Of a stretch of 31,900 bases of DNA, positions 1 to 8,643 are shown in pieces (positions within the stretch are counted from its first letter, which is position 1; every line of letters starts with the position of its first letter). The notes under the pieces are model-generated. The model saw only the letters and a list, made by a program, of their open reading frames with translations, was not told the origin of the DNA and did not search any database. Both the position numbers and the translations under genes were made by a program. The DNA lies in assembly GCA_002383325.1 (NCBI GenBank), contig DFYJ01000026.1, positions 1-31,900 of the forward strand. Reading direction: 5' to 3'. This stretch comes from Candidatus Aminicenantes bacterium UBA4085. Lineage in GTDB: Bacteria > Acidobacteriota > Aminicenantia > Aminicenantales > UBA4085.

Positions 1-496
1 GGCCCAGCTCCAGGAGCCGCTGCTGGCCGAAGGCCAGGTCCCGCGCCGGGGCCTGGGCCAGGGCGGAGAGGCCGAGAAATTCGAGCACGGCCAGGGACTG
101 CCCGGCGATCTCCCGCTCCAGGGCCAGGGACTTCGGCGTGCGCAGGAGGCTCTGCCAGGCGCCCAGGCGCAGGCGGCCGTGGCAGCCGGTCATGACGTTC
201 TCCAGCACGCTCATGTTGGAGAAGATCTCCAGGTTCTGGAAGGTCCGCACCATGCCCGCGCGGGCCCGCACGTGGGCCGGGGCCCTGGAGAGGTCGCGGC
301 CGCCCAGGACCACCCGCCCGGTCTGGGCCGGGACCATGCCCGAGATGACGTTGAGCAGGGTGGTCTTGCCCGCGCCGTTGGGCCCGATGATGGCCGTGAT
401 CCGGCCTTCGGCGGCCTCGAAGTCCACGTCGGCCAGGGCCTGGACCCCGCCGAAGCGCACGCGCACGTCCGCGCAGGAGAGCAGGGCCTCAGGCAT
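1..496 (-). CDS. livG: Branched-chain amino acid ABC transporter ATP-binding protein LivG, 3' end missing
   Basis: This is the N-terminal 165 residues of an ABC ATPase; the rest lies beyond base 1. It should power uptake by the LivHM permease on the cytoplasmic face. The Walker A motif GPNGAGKTT lies around residues 33-41, followed by the LivG-type stretch GMVRTFQNLEIF with the Q-loop glutamine. Near the cut edge is a signature-like LAFGQQRLLELG. The start ATG at 496 overlaps the livM stop by 8 bases (ATGCCTGA), indicating translational coupling. Order and family match livKHMG; livF would be expected next, outside the window. The alternative LivF is less likely, because LivG normally follows LivM and the sequence has the LivG-type post-Walker A region. 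Confidence 0.93.
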   Translation of the reverse strand, partial: MPEALLSCADVRVRFGGVQALADVDFEAAEGRITAIIGPNGAGKTTLLNVISGMVPAQTGRVVLGGRDLSRAPAHVRARAGMVRTFQNLEIFSNMSVLENVMTGCHGRLRLGAWQSLLRTPKSLALEREIAGQSLAVLEFLGLSALAQAPARDLAFGQQRLLELG

Positions 497-1463
497 CGGC
501 CGCCCCCTTGCGCCGCGCCTTGGCGCGGGCAAAACGCCAGAGCCGTCCCAGGCCCCCGGCCAGGCCGTCGGGCAAAAACATCATGCAGGCCACCAGGATC
601 ACGCCGAAGAGCAGGATCTCCACGCTCTCGAAGGCGCGCAAAAACTCCGGCAGCACGGTGAGGAAGAAGGCCCCCAGGATGGAGCCGAGCACGCTGGTCA
701 TGCCGCCGAGCACGACCATGACGATGAGCTCCACCGAGAAGGAGAAGCCGAAGGAGGCCGGGGCGATGAAGGTCAGGAAGTGGGCGTAGAGCACCCCGGC
801 CAGGCCCGCGAACCCGGCCGAGAGCACGAAGACGAAGAGCTTGAAGCGGGCCACGTCCACGCCCATGGCCTGGGCCGCCTTCTCCGAGGTGTGCAGGGCG
901 CGCAGGGCCCGGCCCAGGCGGGAGTGCAGCAGGTTCAGGGCCAGCAGCGTGACCCCGCAGAGGACCGCGGCGGTGAGGTAGTAGTAGCTCAGGTCCGAGG
1001 CGAAGCGGAAGCCGAACAGTTCGAGCCGCGGAATGCCGGTGAAGCCCGAGGGGCCGCCGGTGACGGCCACGGTCTCGTTGAACAGGATGGACAGGATGAT
1101 GCCGAAGCCCAGGGTGGCCATGGCCAGGTAGTGGCCGGTGAGCTTCAATGCGGGCACGCCCACCAGCAGGGCCACGGCCAGGGCCGCCAGGACCCCGGCC
1201 ACCAGTCCCACGGGCATGGGCAGGCCCAGGGTGGCCGTGAGCACGGCCGTGGTGTACGCGCCCAGGCCGTAGAATCCGGCATGGCCCAGGGAGATCTGCC
1301 CGGCGTGGCCCACCAGGAGGTTCAGGCCCACGGCGATGATCGCGTGCAGGCAGCACATGGTCAGCACCGTGAGGTAGTAGTTGTTGGGCAGGACAAAGGG
1401 GGCGGCGGCGAGCAGCGCGGCCAGGGCCAGGAGGCGGAGGGCGTCGGTGCGGAAGCTGCCCAT
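489..1463 (-). CDS. livM: Branched-chain amino acid ABC transporter permease LivM
   Basis: A 324-residue integral membrane permease of the LivM/BPD_transp_2 family, which forms the inner-membrane channel with LivH. Hydrophobic segments fill most of the protein. The family landmark GHAGQISLGHAGFYGLGAY is near residues 52-70, with GHYLAMATLGFG after it and TGGPSGFTGIP in the middle. Family length is typical for a LivM without an N-terminal extension. The gene starts 1 base after the livH stop and its own stop overlaps livG, so livH-livM-livG is a tight operon. The C-terminus is basic (cytosolic). Substrate could be leucine/isoleucine/valine, another amino acid or urea; sequence alone does not decide. 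Confidence 0.95.
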   Translation of the reverse strand: MGSFRTDALRLLALAALLAAAPFVLPNNYYLTVLTMCCLHAIIAVGLNLLVGHAGQISLGHAGFYGLGAYTTAVLTATLGLPMPVGLVAGVLAALAVALLVGVPALKLTGHYLAMATLGFGIILSILFNETVAVTGGPSGFTGIPRLELFGFRFASDLSYYYLTAAVLCGVTLLALNLLHSRLGRALRALHTSEKAAQAMGVDVARFKLFVFVLSAGFAGLAGVLYAHFLTFIAPASFGFSFSVELIVMVVLGGMTSVLGSILGAFFLTVLPEFLRAFESVEILLFGVILVACMMFLPDGLAGGLGRLWRFARAKARRKGAADA

Positions 1464-1464
1464 G

Positions 1465-2346
1465 TCAGACCCGCTTGGAATCGGCCCGGCCGAACAGGCC
1501 CTGGGGCCGGACGAAGAGCAGGGCCAGGAGGATGACGAAGGCCAGGGCGTCCTTGTAGGCCGAGGAGACCAGGCCCGCGCCCAGGGATTCCAGCACGCCC
1601 AGGATGAGTCCGCCCACGGCCGCGCCGAAGGGGTTGCCCAGCCCGCCCAGGATGCAGGCCGCGAAGCCTTTCAGGCCCAGGAGCACGCCCACGTCGTAGG
1701 AGGTCATGGTCAGGGGCGCCAGGATGGCCCCGCCCACGGCGCCCACAAAGGCCGAGATCATGAACGAGAGGAGCACCATGCGCCGCACGCCGATGCCCAC
1801 CAGGGAGGCGGCCTTGGGGTCGAAGGAGCAGGCCAGCATGGCCTTGCCCGTGAGCGTCACCGAGAAGAAATACTTGAGCGCGGCCAGGAGGCAGAGGCTG
1901 ATGCCCAGGACCCAGAGGCTCTGGGGCATGAGCGCCGCGCCGAACAGCGGGATGGGCGCGTTTCCGGAGAACGGCGGCAGGGCGAAGGTGTCCTTGCCCC
2001 AGACGAGCATGGCCAGGCCGCGGATGAGGATGGACACGCCGATGGTGATGATCACCAGGTCGATGGCCGGGCGGCCGGAGACCGGGCGGATGGCCAGGCG
2101 CTCCACCAGCGCGCCCACGGCCACGGCGGCGACCACGGCCAGGGCCACGGCCGCGGGCTCGGGCAGGCCCAGGGCGCGCATGGCGAACACGCTCATCATG
2201 CCGCCGAGCATGACGAACTCACCCTGGGCGAAGTTGATGACCCCGGTGGTGTTGAAGATGATGGTGAAGCCCAGGGCCGTGAGGCCGTAGGTGGCGCCCA
2301 CGGTCAGGCCGCTGATGGCGAACTGCAGGAGACTCGGGAAATCCAT
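1465..2346 (-). CDS. livH: Branched-chain amino acid ABC transporter permease LivH
   Basis: A 293-residue membrane permease, partner of LivM. The LivH hallmark GLTALGFTIIFNTTGVINFAQGEFVMLGG lies near residues 21-48. A second hallmark, GLKGFAACILGGLGNPFGAAVGG, lies near 222-244. Multiple hydrophobic helices cover the whole length. The start at 2346 has no clear Shine-Dalgarno; a strong stem-loop sits between it and livK. It is separated from livM by a single base. The missing ribosome site and the intervening stem-loop suggest permease expression is set lower than that of the binding protein, as is usual in such operons. Confidence 0.95.
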   Translation of the reverse strand: MDFPSLLQFAISGLTVGATYGLTALGFTIIFNTTGVINFAQGEFVMLGGMMSVFAMRALGLPEPAAVALAVVAAVAVGALVERLAIRPVSGRPAIDLVIITIGVSILIRGLAMLVWGKDTFALPPFSGNAPIPLFGAALMPQSLWVLGISLCLLAALKYFFSVTLTGKAMLACSFDPKAASLVGIGVRRMVLLSFMISAFVGAVGGAILAPLTMTSYDVGVLLGLKGFAACILGGLGNPFGAAVGGLILGVLESLGAGLVSSAYKDALAFVILLALLFVRPQGLFGRADSKRV

Positions 2347-2362
2347 GGGGGCGGTCCGTGGC

Positions 2363-2392
2363 GGCCGGGCCGGGGCGAACCCCGGCCCGGCT
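2363..2392 (-). promoter_or_regulatory. Intercistronic GC stem-loop between livK and livH
   Basis: The 11-base arms CCGGGCCGGGG (2365-2375) and CCCCGGCCCGG (2380-2390) are perfectly complementary, with a 4-base loop that reads UUCG in the minus-strand transcript. No T-run follows, so it is not a normal intrinsic terminator. Between a binding-protein gene and its permease gene, such hairpins usually stabilise the upstream mRNA or partly stop transcription. That role is inference from position. Confidence 0.75.
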
Positions 2393-2403
2393 TTGGTGCG
2401 ACG

Positions 2404-3546
2404 CTATTCGGCGACCTTCCAGTCGCCCTTGTCGATGACCACCATGACGAAGGCCGTTTCGTCCAGGCCGTTGTGGTTGCCGGCCGTGTACGTGTACAGG
2501 CCGGTGGTGGCCGGGAAGCCCGCAGTCTTCTCCAGGTTGTCGCGGATGTCCTTGGGCTTGGCCGACTTGCCGGCCTTGACCGCGTTCAGCACGAGCTGGA
2601 GGCCGTCCCAGGCGTAGCCGCCGAAGGTGGAGATGGGCGCGTTGTACTTCTTGGTGTACATGTCGCGGTAGGCCACGAGCACGGCCTTCTGCGGGTGGTT
2701 GTCCGGGACCATGTCGATGATGGCCAGCCGGCCCGCGGGCAGGACGATGCCCTCGGCGGCGTCCCCGGCCAGCTCGATGAACTTCTTGGAGGCCACGCCG
2801 TGGCTCATGTACAGCGGCGTGGTGATGCCCAGCTGGACGCGGTTGCGGGCCACCACGGCCGGGCCGGGGTTGGTGCCCCAGCAGACGATGGCGTCCGGGT
2901 TCACGGCCTTGATCTTGGTGAGCTGGGCGGTCATGTCCGTGTCCTTGGGTCCGTAGACCTCGTCGGCCACGAGCGTCATGCCCTGGGCCGGGACGAGCTC
3001 CTGGAGCACGCCGCGGCCGGACTGGCCGTAGCCGTCCGAGACCGTGACGATGGCGATCTTGGAGTAGCCCTTCTTCTTGAAGTCCTGGAGGATTTTGAGC
3101 ACGGCGTGGCGGTCCAGCTGGGGCGTGTTGAAGACCCAGGGGTCCACGGGCGAGATGATCTTTTCCGAGGCCGCGCAGGAGACCAGCGGCACCCCGGCCG
3201 GGCCGAAGGACTTCATGATGGCCAGGGTGTTGCCGGAGATGCTCGGTCCGATGACCGCGGCCACCTTGTCCTGCTCCAGGAGCTTCTTGGCGGCCATGAC
3301 GCACTTGTTCACGTCGGACTCGTCGTCATAGACGATGATCTCGAGCTTGCGGCCGTCCACCCCGCCCTTGGCGTTGATGTCGTCCTGGAGCATCATCAGG
3401 GTGTTCTTCTCGGGTTCGCCCAGGAACGAGGCGGGCCCGGTGACCGAGAGCACGGCCCCGATCTTGAGGGTCTCGGACTCCTTGGAGCAGCCGGCCGCCA
3501 GCACGAGGGCGAGCAGGGCCAGCGCAATCAAGCGCGCGAATTTCAT
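2404..3546 (-). CDS. livK: Branched-chain amino acid ABC transporter substrate-binding lipoprotein
   Basis: A 380-residue periplasmic-binding protein (Peripla_BP_6 type I fold) that captures the substrate for the LivHMG importer. The N-terminus is a lipoprotein signal: basic start, hydrophobic core and lipobox LAAGC with Cys20. The mature part begins with the family pattern KIGAVLSVTGPASFLG, continues through GGVDGRKLEIIVYDDESD, and has AVIGPSISGNTLA in the ligand-cleft region. The ATG at 3546 is preceded by AGGAGG at a 6-base distance, the best ribosome site in this operon. It is the first gene of the liv transcript. The ligand may be a branched-chain amino acid or another small amino acid or amide. 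Confidence 0.94.
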   Translation of the reverse strand: MKFARLIALALLALVLAAGCSKESETLKIGAVLSVTGPASFLGEPEKNTLMMLQDDINAKGGVDGRKLEIIVYDDESDVNKCVMAAKKLLEQDKVAAVIGPSISGNTLAIMKSFGPAGVPLVSCAASEKIISPVDPWVFNTPQLDRHAVLKILQDFKKKGYSKIAIVTVSDGYGQSGRGVLQELVPAQGMTLVADEVYGPKDTDMTAQLTKIKAVNPDAIVCWGTNPGPAVVARNRVQLGITTPLYMSHGVASKKFIELAGDAAEGIVLPAGRLAIIDMVPDNHPQKAVLVAYRDMYTKKYNAPISTFGGYAWDGLQLVLNAVKAGKSAKPKDIRDNLEKTAGFPATTGLYTYTAGNHNGLDETAFVMVVIDKGDWKVAE

Positions 3547-3621
3547 GGAAAACCTCCTGTCCTGAAGAGCACCCGGATGAGCGGCCGCCTGCGCCCCCGC
3601 AGAGGCCGAAGTGGGTGCTTA

Positions 3622-3650
3622 TTTCTGCCGGAAATGCCCTGGCCTGTCAA
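3622..3650 (-). promoter_or_regulatory. Possible promoter for the liv operon
   Basis: Reading the minus strand, a perfect -35 box TTGACA lies at 3650-3645. A weak -10-like CAGAAA follows after 17 bases at 3627-3622, about 75 bases before the livK start. The -10 match is poor, so only the -35 element is convincing. Confidence 0.35.
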
Positions 3651-3700
3651 CGAGAAGGGGGCAAAACCAGGAGAGCGGGACCGGGGAGTTGCGGGAGGCG

Positions 3701-3733
3701 AAAAAAAAGCGGCCGGGACACTGTCCCGGCCGC
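3701..3733 (-). terminator. Intrinsic terminator of hsp20-lon
   Basis: On the minus strand a stem with 12-base arms (3733-3722 and 3720-3709, GCGGCCGGGACA and its complement) is followed directly by eight T residues (3708-3701). It begins about 22 bases after the lon stop codon. The central loop is very short on paper, so the innermost pairs will open. This is the clearest rho-independent terminator of the left half and separates lon from the liv promoter region. Confidence 0.92.
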
Positions 3734-3754
3734 CTGTGTTTCGGATCAGGGGGG

Positions 3755-6293
<2,539 letters not shown>

Positions 6294-6301
<8 letters not shown>

Positions 6302-6767
6302 TCGATTCTCCATGGGGGTCGCCGGGACGGTCGATGGGAACGACCTTGTCCCGGCCCGATCCGGACGCGGCCTTGGGCATGACGATGGTCAGAACGCCGT
6401 TCTCCAGGACCGCCGAAGCCTGGCCGGTCTCGACGGCGCAGGGCAGGGGCAAGGCCCGGCGGAAAAGCCCCGATTCGCGCTCCAGGCGCAGGTACGAGGC
6501 CCGGGTCCCGGACAAATCCTCCCGCTTCAGGCCCCGGATCTCGACCTGGCTGGCGTCGAGCGAGATGCGCAGGTCGGCCGCCTCGATCCCGGGCACCTCG
6601 GCCTCGATGACGATGGTCCGCTCCGTCTCGTAGACGTCCAGGGGCAGTGCCCAGGTCCCGTCCAGGCCCAGATACTCCGAGCGCTCCGAGAGCGCCTGGC
6701 TGACCAGGCGCTGAATCTCCCCCTCGATCCGCTGGGTGCGGGTGACGGGCTTGATGCGTTTGATCAT
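6294..6767 (-). CDS. Small heat-shock protein, Hsp20/alpha-crystallin family
   Basis: A 157-residue ATP-independent chaperone of the cytosol that holds unfolding proteins. The alpha-crystallin domain spans about residues 40-135. It begins with the typical LPLDVYETERTIVIEAEVPG and includes DLRISLDASQVEIRG and the family signature LENGVLTIVMPK (121-132). The N-terminal arm is helical and basic; the C-terminal tail lacks an obvious I-x-I motif, though VVP at 141-143 may play that part. GAGGGG lies about 8 bases before the ATG. It heads a two-gene unit with lon, so a holding chaperone and a protease are made together. A clear promoter and two palindromes lie just upstream. Confidence 0.95.
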
Positions 6768-6790
6768 GGGCGGTACCCCTCGCGCTCCCC

Positions 6791-6806
6791 CCGCGGCCGG
6801 CCGCGG
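6791..6806. repeat. 16-base perfect palindrome in the hsp20 leader
   Basis: CCGCGGCCGGCCGCGG is its own reverse complement. It would lie in the 5' leader of the hsp20-lon mRNA, between the predicted transcription start (about 6818) and the ribosome site (about 6780). It could fold as a GC hairpin near the ribosome site or be bound as DNA by a dimeric regulator. Function is inference. Confidence 0.6.
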
Positions 6807-6824
6807 CGGGAGGACAAGATGTAT

Positions 6825-6853
6825 TAGATAATTCGCGGGAGCCGGTTTGTCAA
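6825..6853 (-). promoter_or_regulatory. Sigma70-type promoter of hsp20-lon
   Basis: On the minus strand TTGACA (6853-6848), a 17-base spacer and TATCTA (6830-6825) form a promoter with a perfect -35 and a half-matching -10. Predicted start is near 6818, giving a leader of about 50 bases. The pattern is housekeeping type rather than an obvious sigma32 promoter. Confidence 0.75.
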
Positions 6854-6859
6854 ACCCGG
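6842..6859. promoter_or_regulatory. Operator-like inverted repeat over the hsp20 -35 box
   Basis: Minus strand CCGGGTTTGACAAACCGG has arms GGTTTG and CAAACC around a central A, extended to CCGG at both ends with one unpaired base. It covers the -35 hexamer and starts 4 bases after the nrdR stop. No T-run follows, so a terminator is unlikely. It differs from CIRCE (HrcA) and HAIR (HspR) as I know them. Confidence 0.5.
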
Positions 6860-6863
6860 CCGG

Positions 6864-7319
6864 TCACTTCTCGTCGAGCAGGGTGTCCAGCTCGTTCTTG
6901 AACTCCTGGACGTCCCGGAAATCCCGGTAGACCGAGGCGAAGCGGACATAGGCCACCTTGTCCAGATCCCGCAGCCGGTCCATGATGAGCTGGCCGACTT
7001 CGGAGGCCTTCATCTCCTTGTCCGGCCGCTCCTGCAGCCGCGACTCGACCTCCTCGACGATCTCCTCCAGCCGGGACAAGGCGATGGGCCGCTTCTCACA
7101 GGCCTTCATCATGCCCTTGAGCAGCTTCTGGCGGTCGAACATCTGCCGGGTGCCGTCCTTCTTGACCACCATGTAGGGGATCTCTTCGACCTTCTCGTAG
7201 GTCGTGAACCGCCGCCGGCAGGATTCGCACTCGCGGCGGCGGCGGATGCTGATGCCTTTCTTGCTCTCCCGGGAGTCGATGACCTTGCTGTCGGGATGGG
7301 CGCAGTAGGGGCATCTCAT
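6864..7319 (-). CDS. nrdR: Transcriptional repressor NrdR
   Basis: A 151-residue repressor of ribonucleotide reductase genes that senses ATP/dATP. The N-terminal zinc ribbon is complete: C3-x2-C6 and C31-x2-C34, with the family pattern MRCPYC and SRxSKxGxxIRRRRECESCxRRFTTYE. An ATP-cone follows from about residue 49 (VVKKDGTRQMFDRQKL) to 139. Length is normal for the family. The start ATG overlaps the stop of the upstream membrane-protein gene by 4 bases (ATGA), so the two are translated together. No ribonucleotide reductase gene is in the window, so its targets lie elsewhere. Confidence 0.97.
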   Translation of the reverse strand: MRCPYCAHPDSKVIDSRESKKGISIRRRRECESCRRRFTTYEKVEEIPYMVVKKDGTRQMFDRQKLLKGMMKACEKRPIALSRLEEIVEEVESRLQERPDKEMKASEVGQLIMDRLRDLDKVAYVRFASVYRDFRDVQEFKNELDTLLDEK

Positions 7320-8350
7320 GGCTCGACGGTCTCCCCCAACGACTTGAGCTGCTTCAGGCTCAGGCCTTCCTTCCAGAGAATACTATAGCCCAACAGGCAG
7401 GTCAGGACAAGCTGGATGAGGTGGACGACGATGGTGTAGCCGCCGGCCAGATTGGGATTCATGCCCAGCAGCATGGTCAGGCCGAACTGAGAGAAGGCAT
7501 GGAAGCCTCCGGCCATCCCGGGCGTCGGAATGGATGCCCCCACGGCGGTCAGGAAGAGATAGGGGAACATCCAGATGAACGGAACGGGGAAGCGGAAAGC
7601 GAACAGGTACAGCCAATAGTAGAGGATGATGCTCAGCCAGACCAGGAAGCCGAGGGCCACATAGATGATGAAGTCGCCCAGGTTATGGAAGAAGCGCAGG
7701 CCGTCGATGAACTCGTGCAGCAGGCTGAGGGCCTTCTCTCTCAGGCCGTGGGGCAGGATACGGAGGACCTTGGCGGCCACCGCCAGGGCCTTGTCCTTGA
7801 AAAAGTAGAAGAGCATGATCAGGACCAGGAGAACTCCGGCGACGCCGACGGCAATGCCCCCCCAGGACTGAAGGCGGGTCACCCCTTCGGCGGTGATGGG
7901 CATGCGGGCCCCGAACAGGGGGCGGCCGAGCATGAACAGGCCCAGCAGGGTGGTCATGGTCAGGATGTCGAAGATCCGCTCGACGACGCAAGTGCCGATC
8001 ACGAAGCCGGGGCGCATCTTCTCCCGGCGGGCCACGTAGAGGGGCTTGGCGATCTCGCCCAGCCGGCCGGGGAAGATGAAGGTCACGGTGAAGCCGACGA
8101 CATTGCCCTTCCACAGGCTGGCGAAGCGGATATCGCGCTTCTCGTGGTGAAGGAGGTACTTCCAGCGCAGTCCCCGGGTGAAGAAATGGATCGGGGTGGC
8201 CAGCAGGGCCGGGATGGCCCATCGCCAATCGACGTGGGAGATGTACTGGAGGACTTCGCGCCAATTTTTAATGCTGCGCAGGAAGAAAAACAGGAAAAAA
8301 GCGGTCAGGAGGCCGACCAGAGCCAGGCGAAAAACGTTCTTTTTGACCAT
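7316..8350 (-). CDS. Lysylphosphatidylglycerol synthase TM-region / UPF0104 family membrane protein
   Basis: A 344-residue inner-membrane protein with about eight hydrophobic helices. It matches the flippase-like family seen at the N-terminus of MprF and in AglD-type proteins (PF03706). The landmarks are GRLGEIAKPLYVARREKMRPGF near residues 96-117, CVVERIFDI just after, and a late GASIPTPGMAGGFHAF motif. The cytoplasmic lysyl-transferase domain of MprF is absent, so the likely role is lipid or isoprenoid-linked substrate translocation; the substrate is unknown. The start at 8350 has no Shine-Dalgarno, and an in-frame stop lies six codons upstream, so longer forms are excluded. A -10-like box 12 bases upstream suggests a very short leader. 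It overlaps nrdR by 4 bases. Confidence 0.88.
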   Translation of the reverse strand: MVKKNVFRLALVGLLTAFFLFFFLRSIKNWREVLQYISHVDWRWAIPALLATPIHFFTRGLRWKYLLHHEKRDIRFASLWKGNVVGFTVTFIFPGRLGEIAKPLYVARREKMRPGFVIGTCVVERIFDILTMTTLLGLFMLGRPLFGARMPITAEGVTRLQSWGGIAVGVAGVLLVLIMLFYFFKDKALAVAAKVLRILPHGLREKALSLLHEFIDGLRFFHNLGDFIIYVALGFLVWLSIILYYWLYLFAFRFPVPFIWMFPYLFLTAVGASIPTPGMAGGFHAFSQFGLTMLLGMNPNLAGGYTIVVHLIQLVLTCLLGYSILWKEGLSLKQLKSLGETVEP

Positions 8351-8362
8351 AATGGGCTGTTG

Positions 8363-8391
8363 ATCTTATCATGCGGGACAGGGAGGCGCAA
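8363..8391 (-). promoter_or_regulatory. Possible promoter for the flippase-nrdR pair
   Basis: Minus strand TTGCGC (8391-8386), 17-base spacer, TAAGAT (8368-8363). Only 12 bases separate the -10 from the ATG at 8350, so transcription would start almost at the start codon. The -35 is weak. Confidence 0.4.
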
Positions 8392-8416
8392 GCGACCGAG
8401 AAAAGGCAGCCCGGGC

Positions 8417-8444
8417 TTGAAATCCGCGGGAATTTCCATATAAT
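8417..8444 (+). promoter_or_regulatory. Promoter of tRNA-Gln
   Basis: TTGAAA (8417-8422), 16-base spacer, consensus TATAAT (8439-8444). The predicted start near 8451 lies about 9 bases before the mature tRNA 5' end. This is the strongest -10 in the window. Confidence 0.85.
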
Positions 8445-8459
8445 ACCCTTCCGCCGGTT

Positions 8460-8533
8460 TGGGAAGTCGTCCAACGGCAGGACTCATGACTCTGGATCAT
8501 GAAATCTAGGTTCGAATCCTAGCTTCCCAGCCA
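8460..8533 (+). tRNA. tRNA-Gln, anticodon CTG, CCA encoded
   Basis: The cloverleaf closes fully. The acceptor TGGGAAG pairs with CTTCCCA over 7 bases. The D stem is GTCC/GGAC. The anticodon stem CATGA/TCATG has loop CTCTGGA, giving anticodon CTG for CAG codons. A 4-base variable loop leads to the T arm CTAGG-TTCGAAT-CCTAG. The discriminator is G and CCA is encoded at 8531-8533. It stands alone between the flippase gene (opposite strand) and the barrel gene, with its own promoter. Confidence 0.96.
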
Positions 8534-8570
8534 CATCCTTCCCACGTCCGCCTCCCCCGCAGATCCCTCC

Positions 8571-8598
8571 TTGACACCCGCCCGAAGATGGGTAATGT
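8571..8598 (+). promoter_or_regulatory. Probable promoter of the 8644-12159 gene pair
   Basis: Perfect -35 TTGACA at 8571-8576, 16-base spacer, TAATGT at 8593-8598 (three of six -10 positions). It lies 38 bases after the tRNA and about 45 bases before the start codon. Confidence 0.6.
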
Positions 8599-8643
8599 AG
8601 AAGGTAATTCGGCAAAGGCTCCGTGACAAGAAAGGCGCTCGGG

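Noticed and set aside
6842..6859. Inverted repeat after nrdR as an intrinsic terminator
   Set aside because: No T-run follows on the minus strand and it overlaps a good -35 box, so an operator fits better.
6768..6863. CIRCE or HAIR element for hsp20
   Set aside because: Neither the TTAGCACTC/GAGTGCTAA nor the CTTGAGT/ACTCAAG pattern is present.
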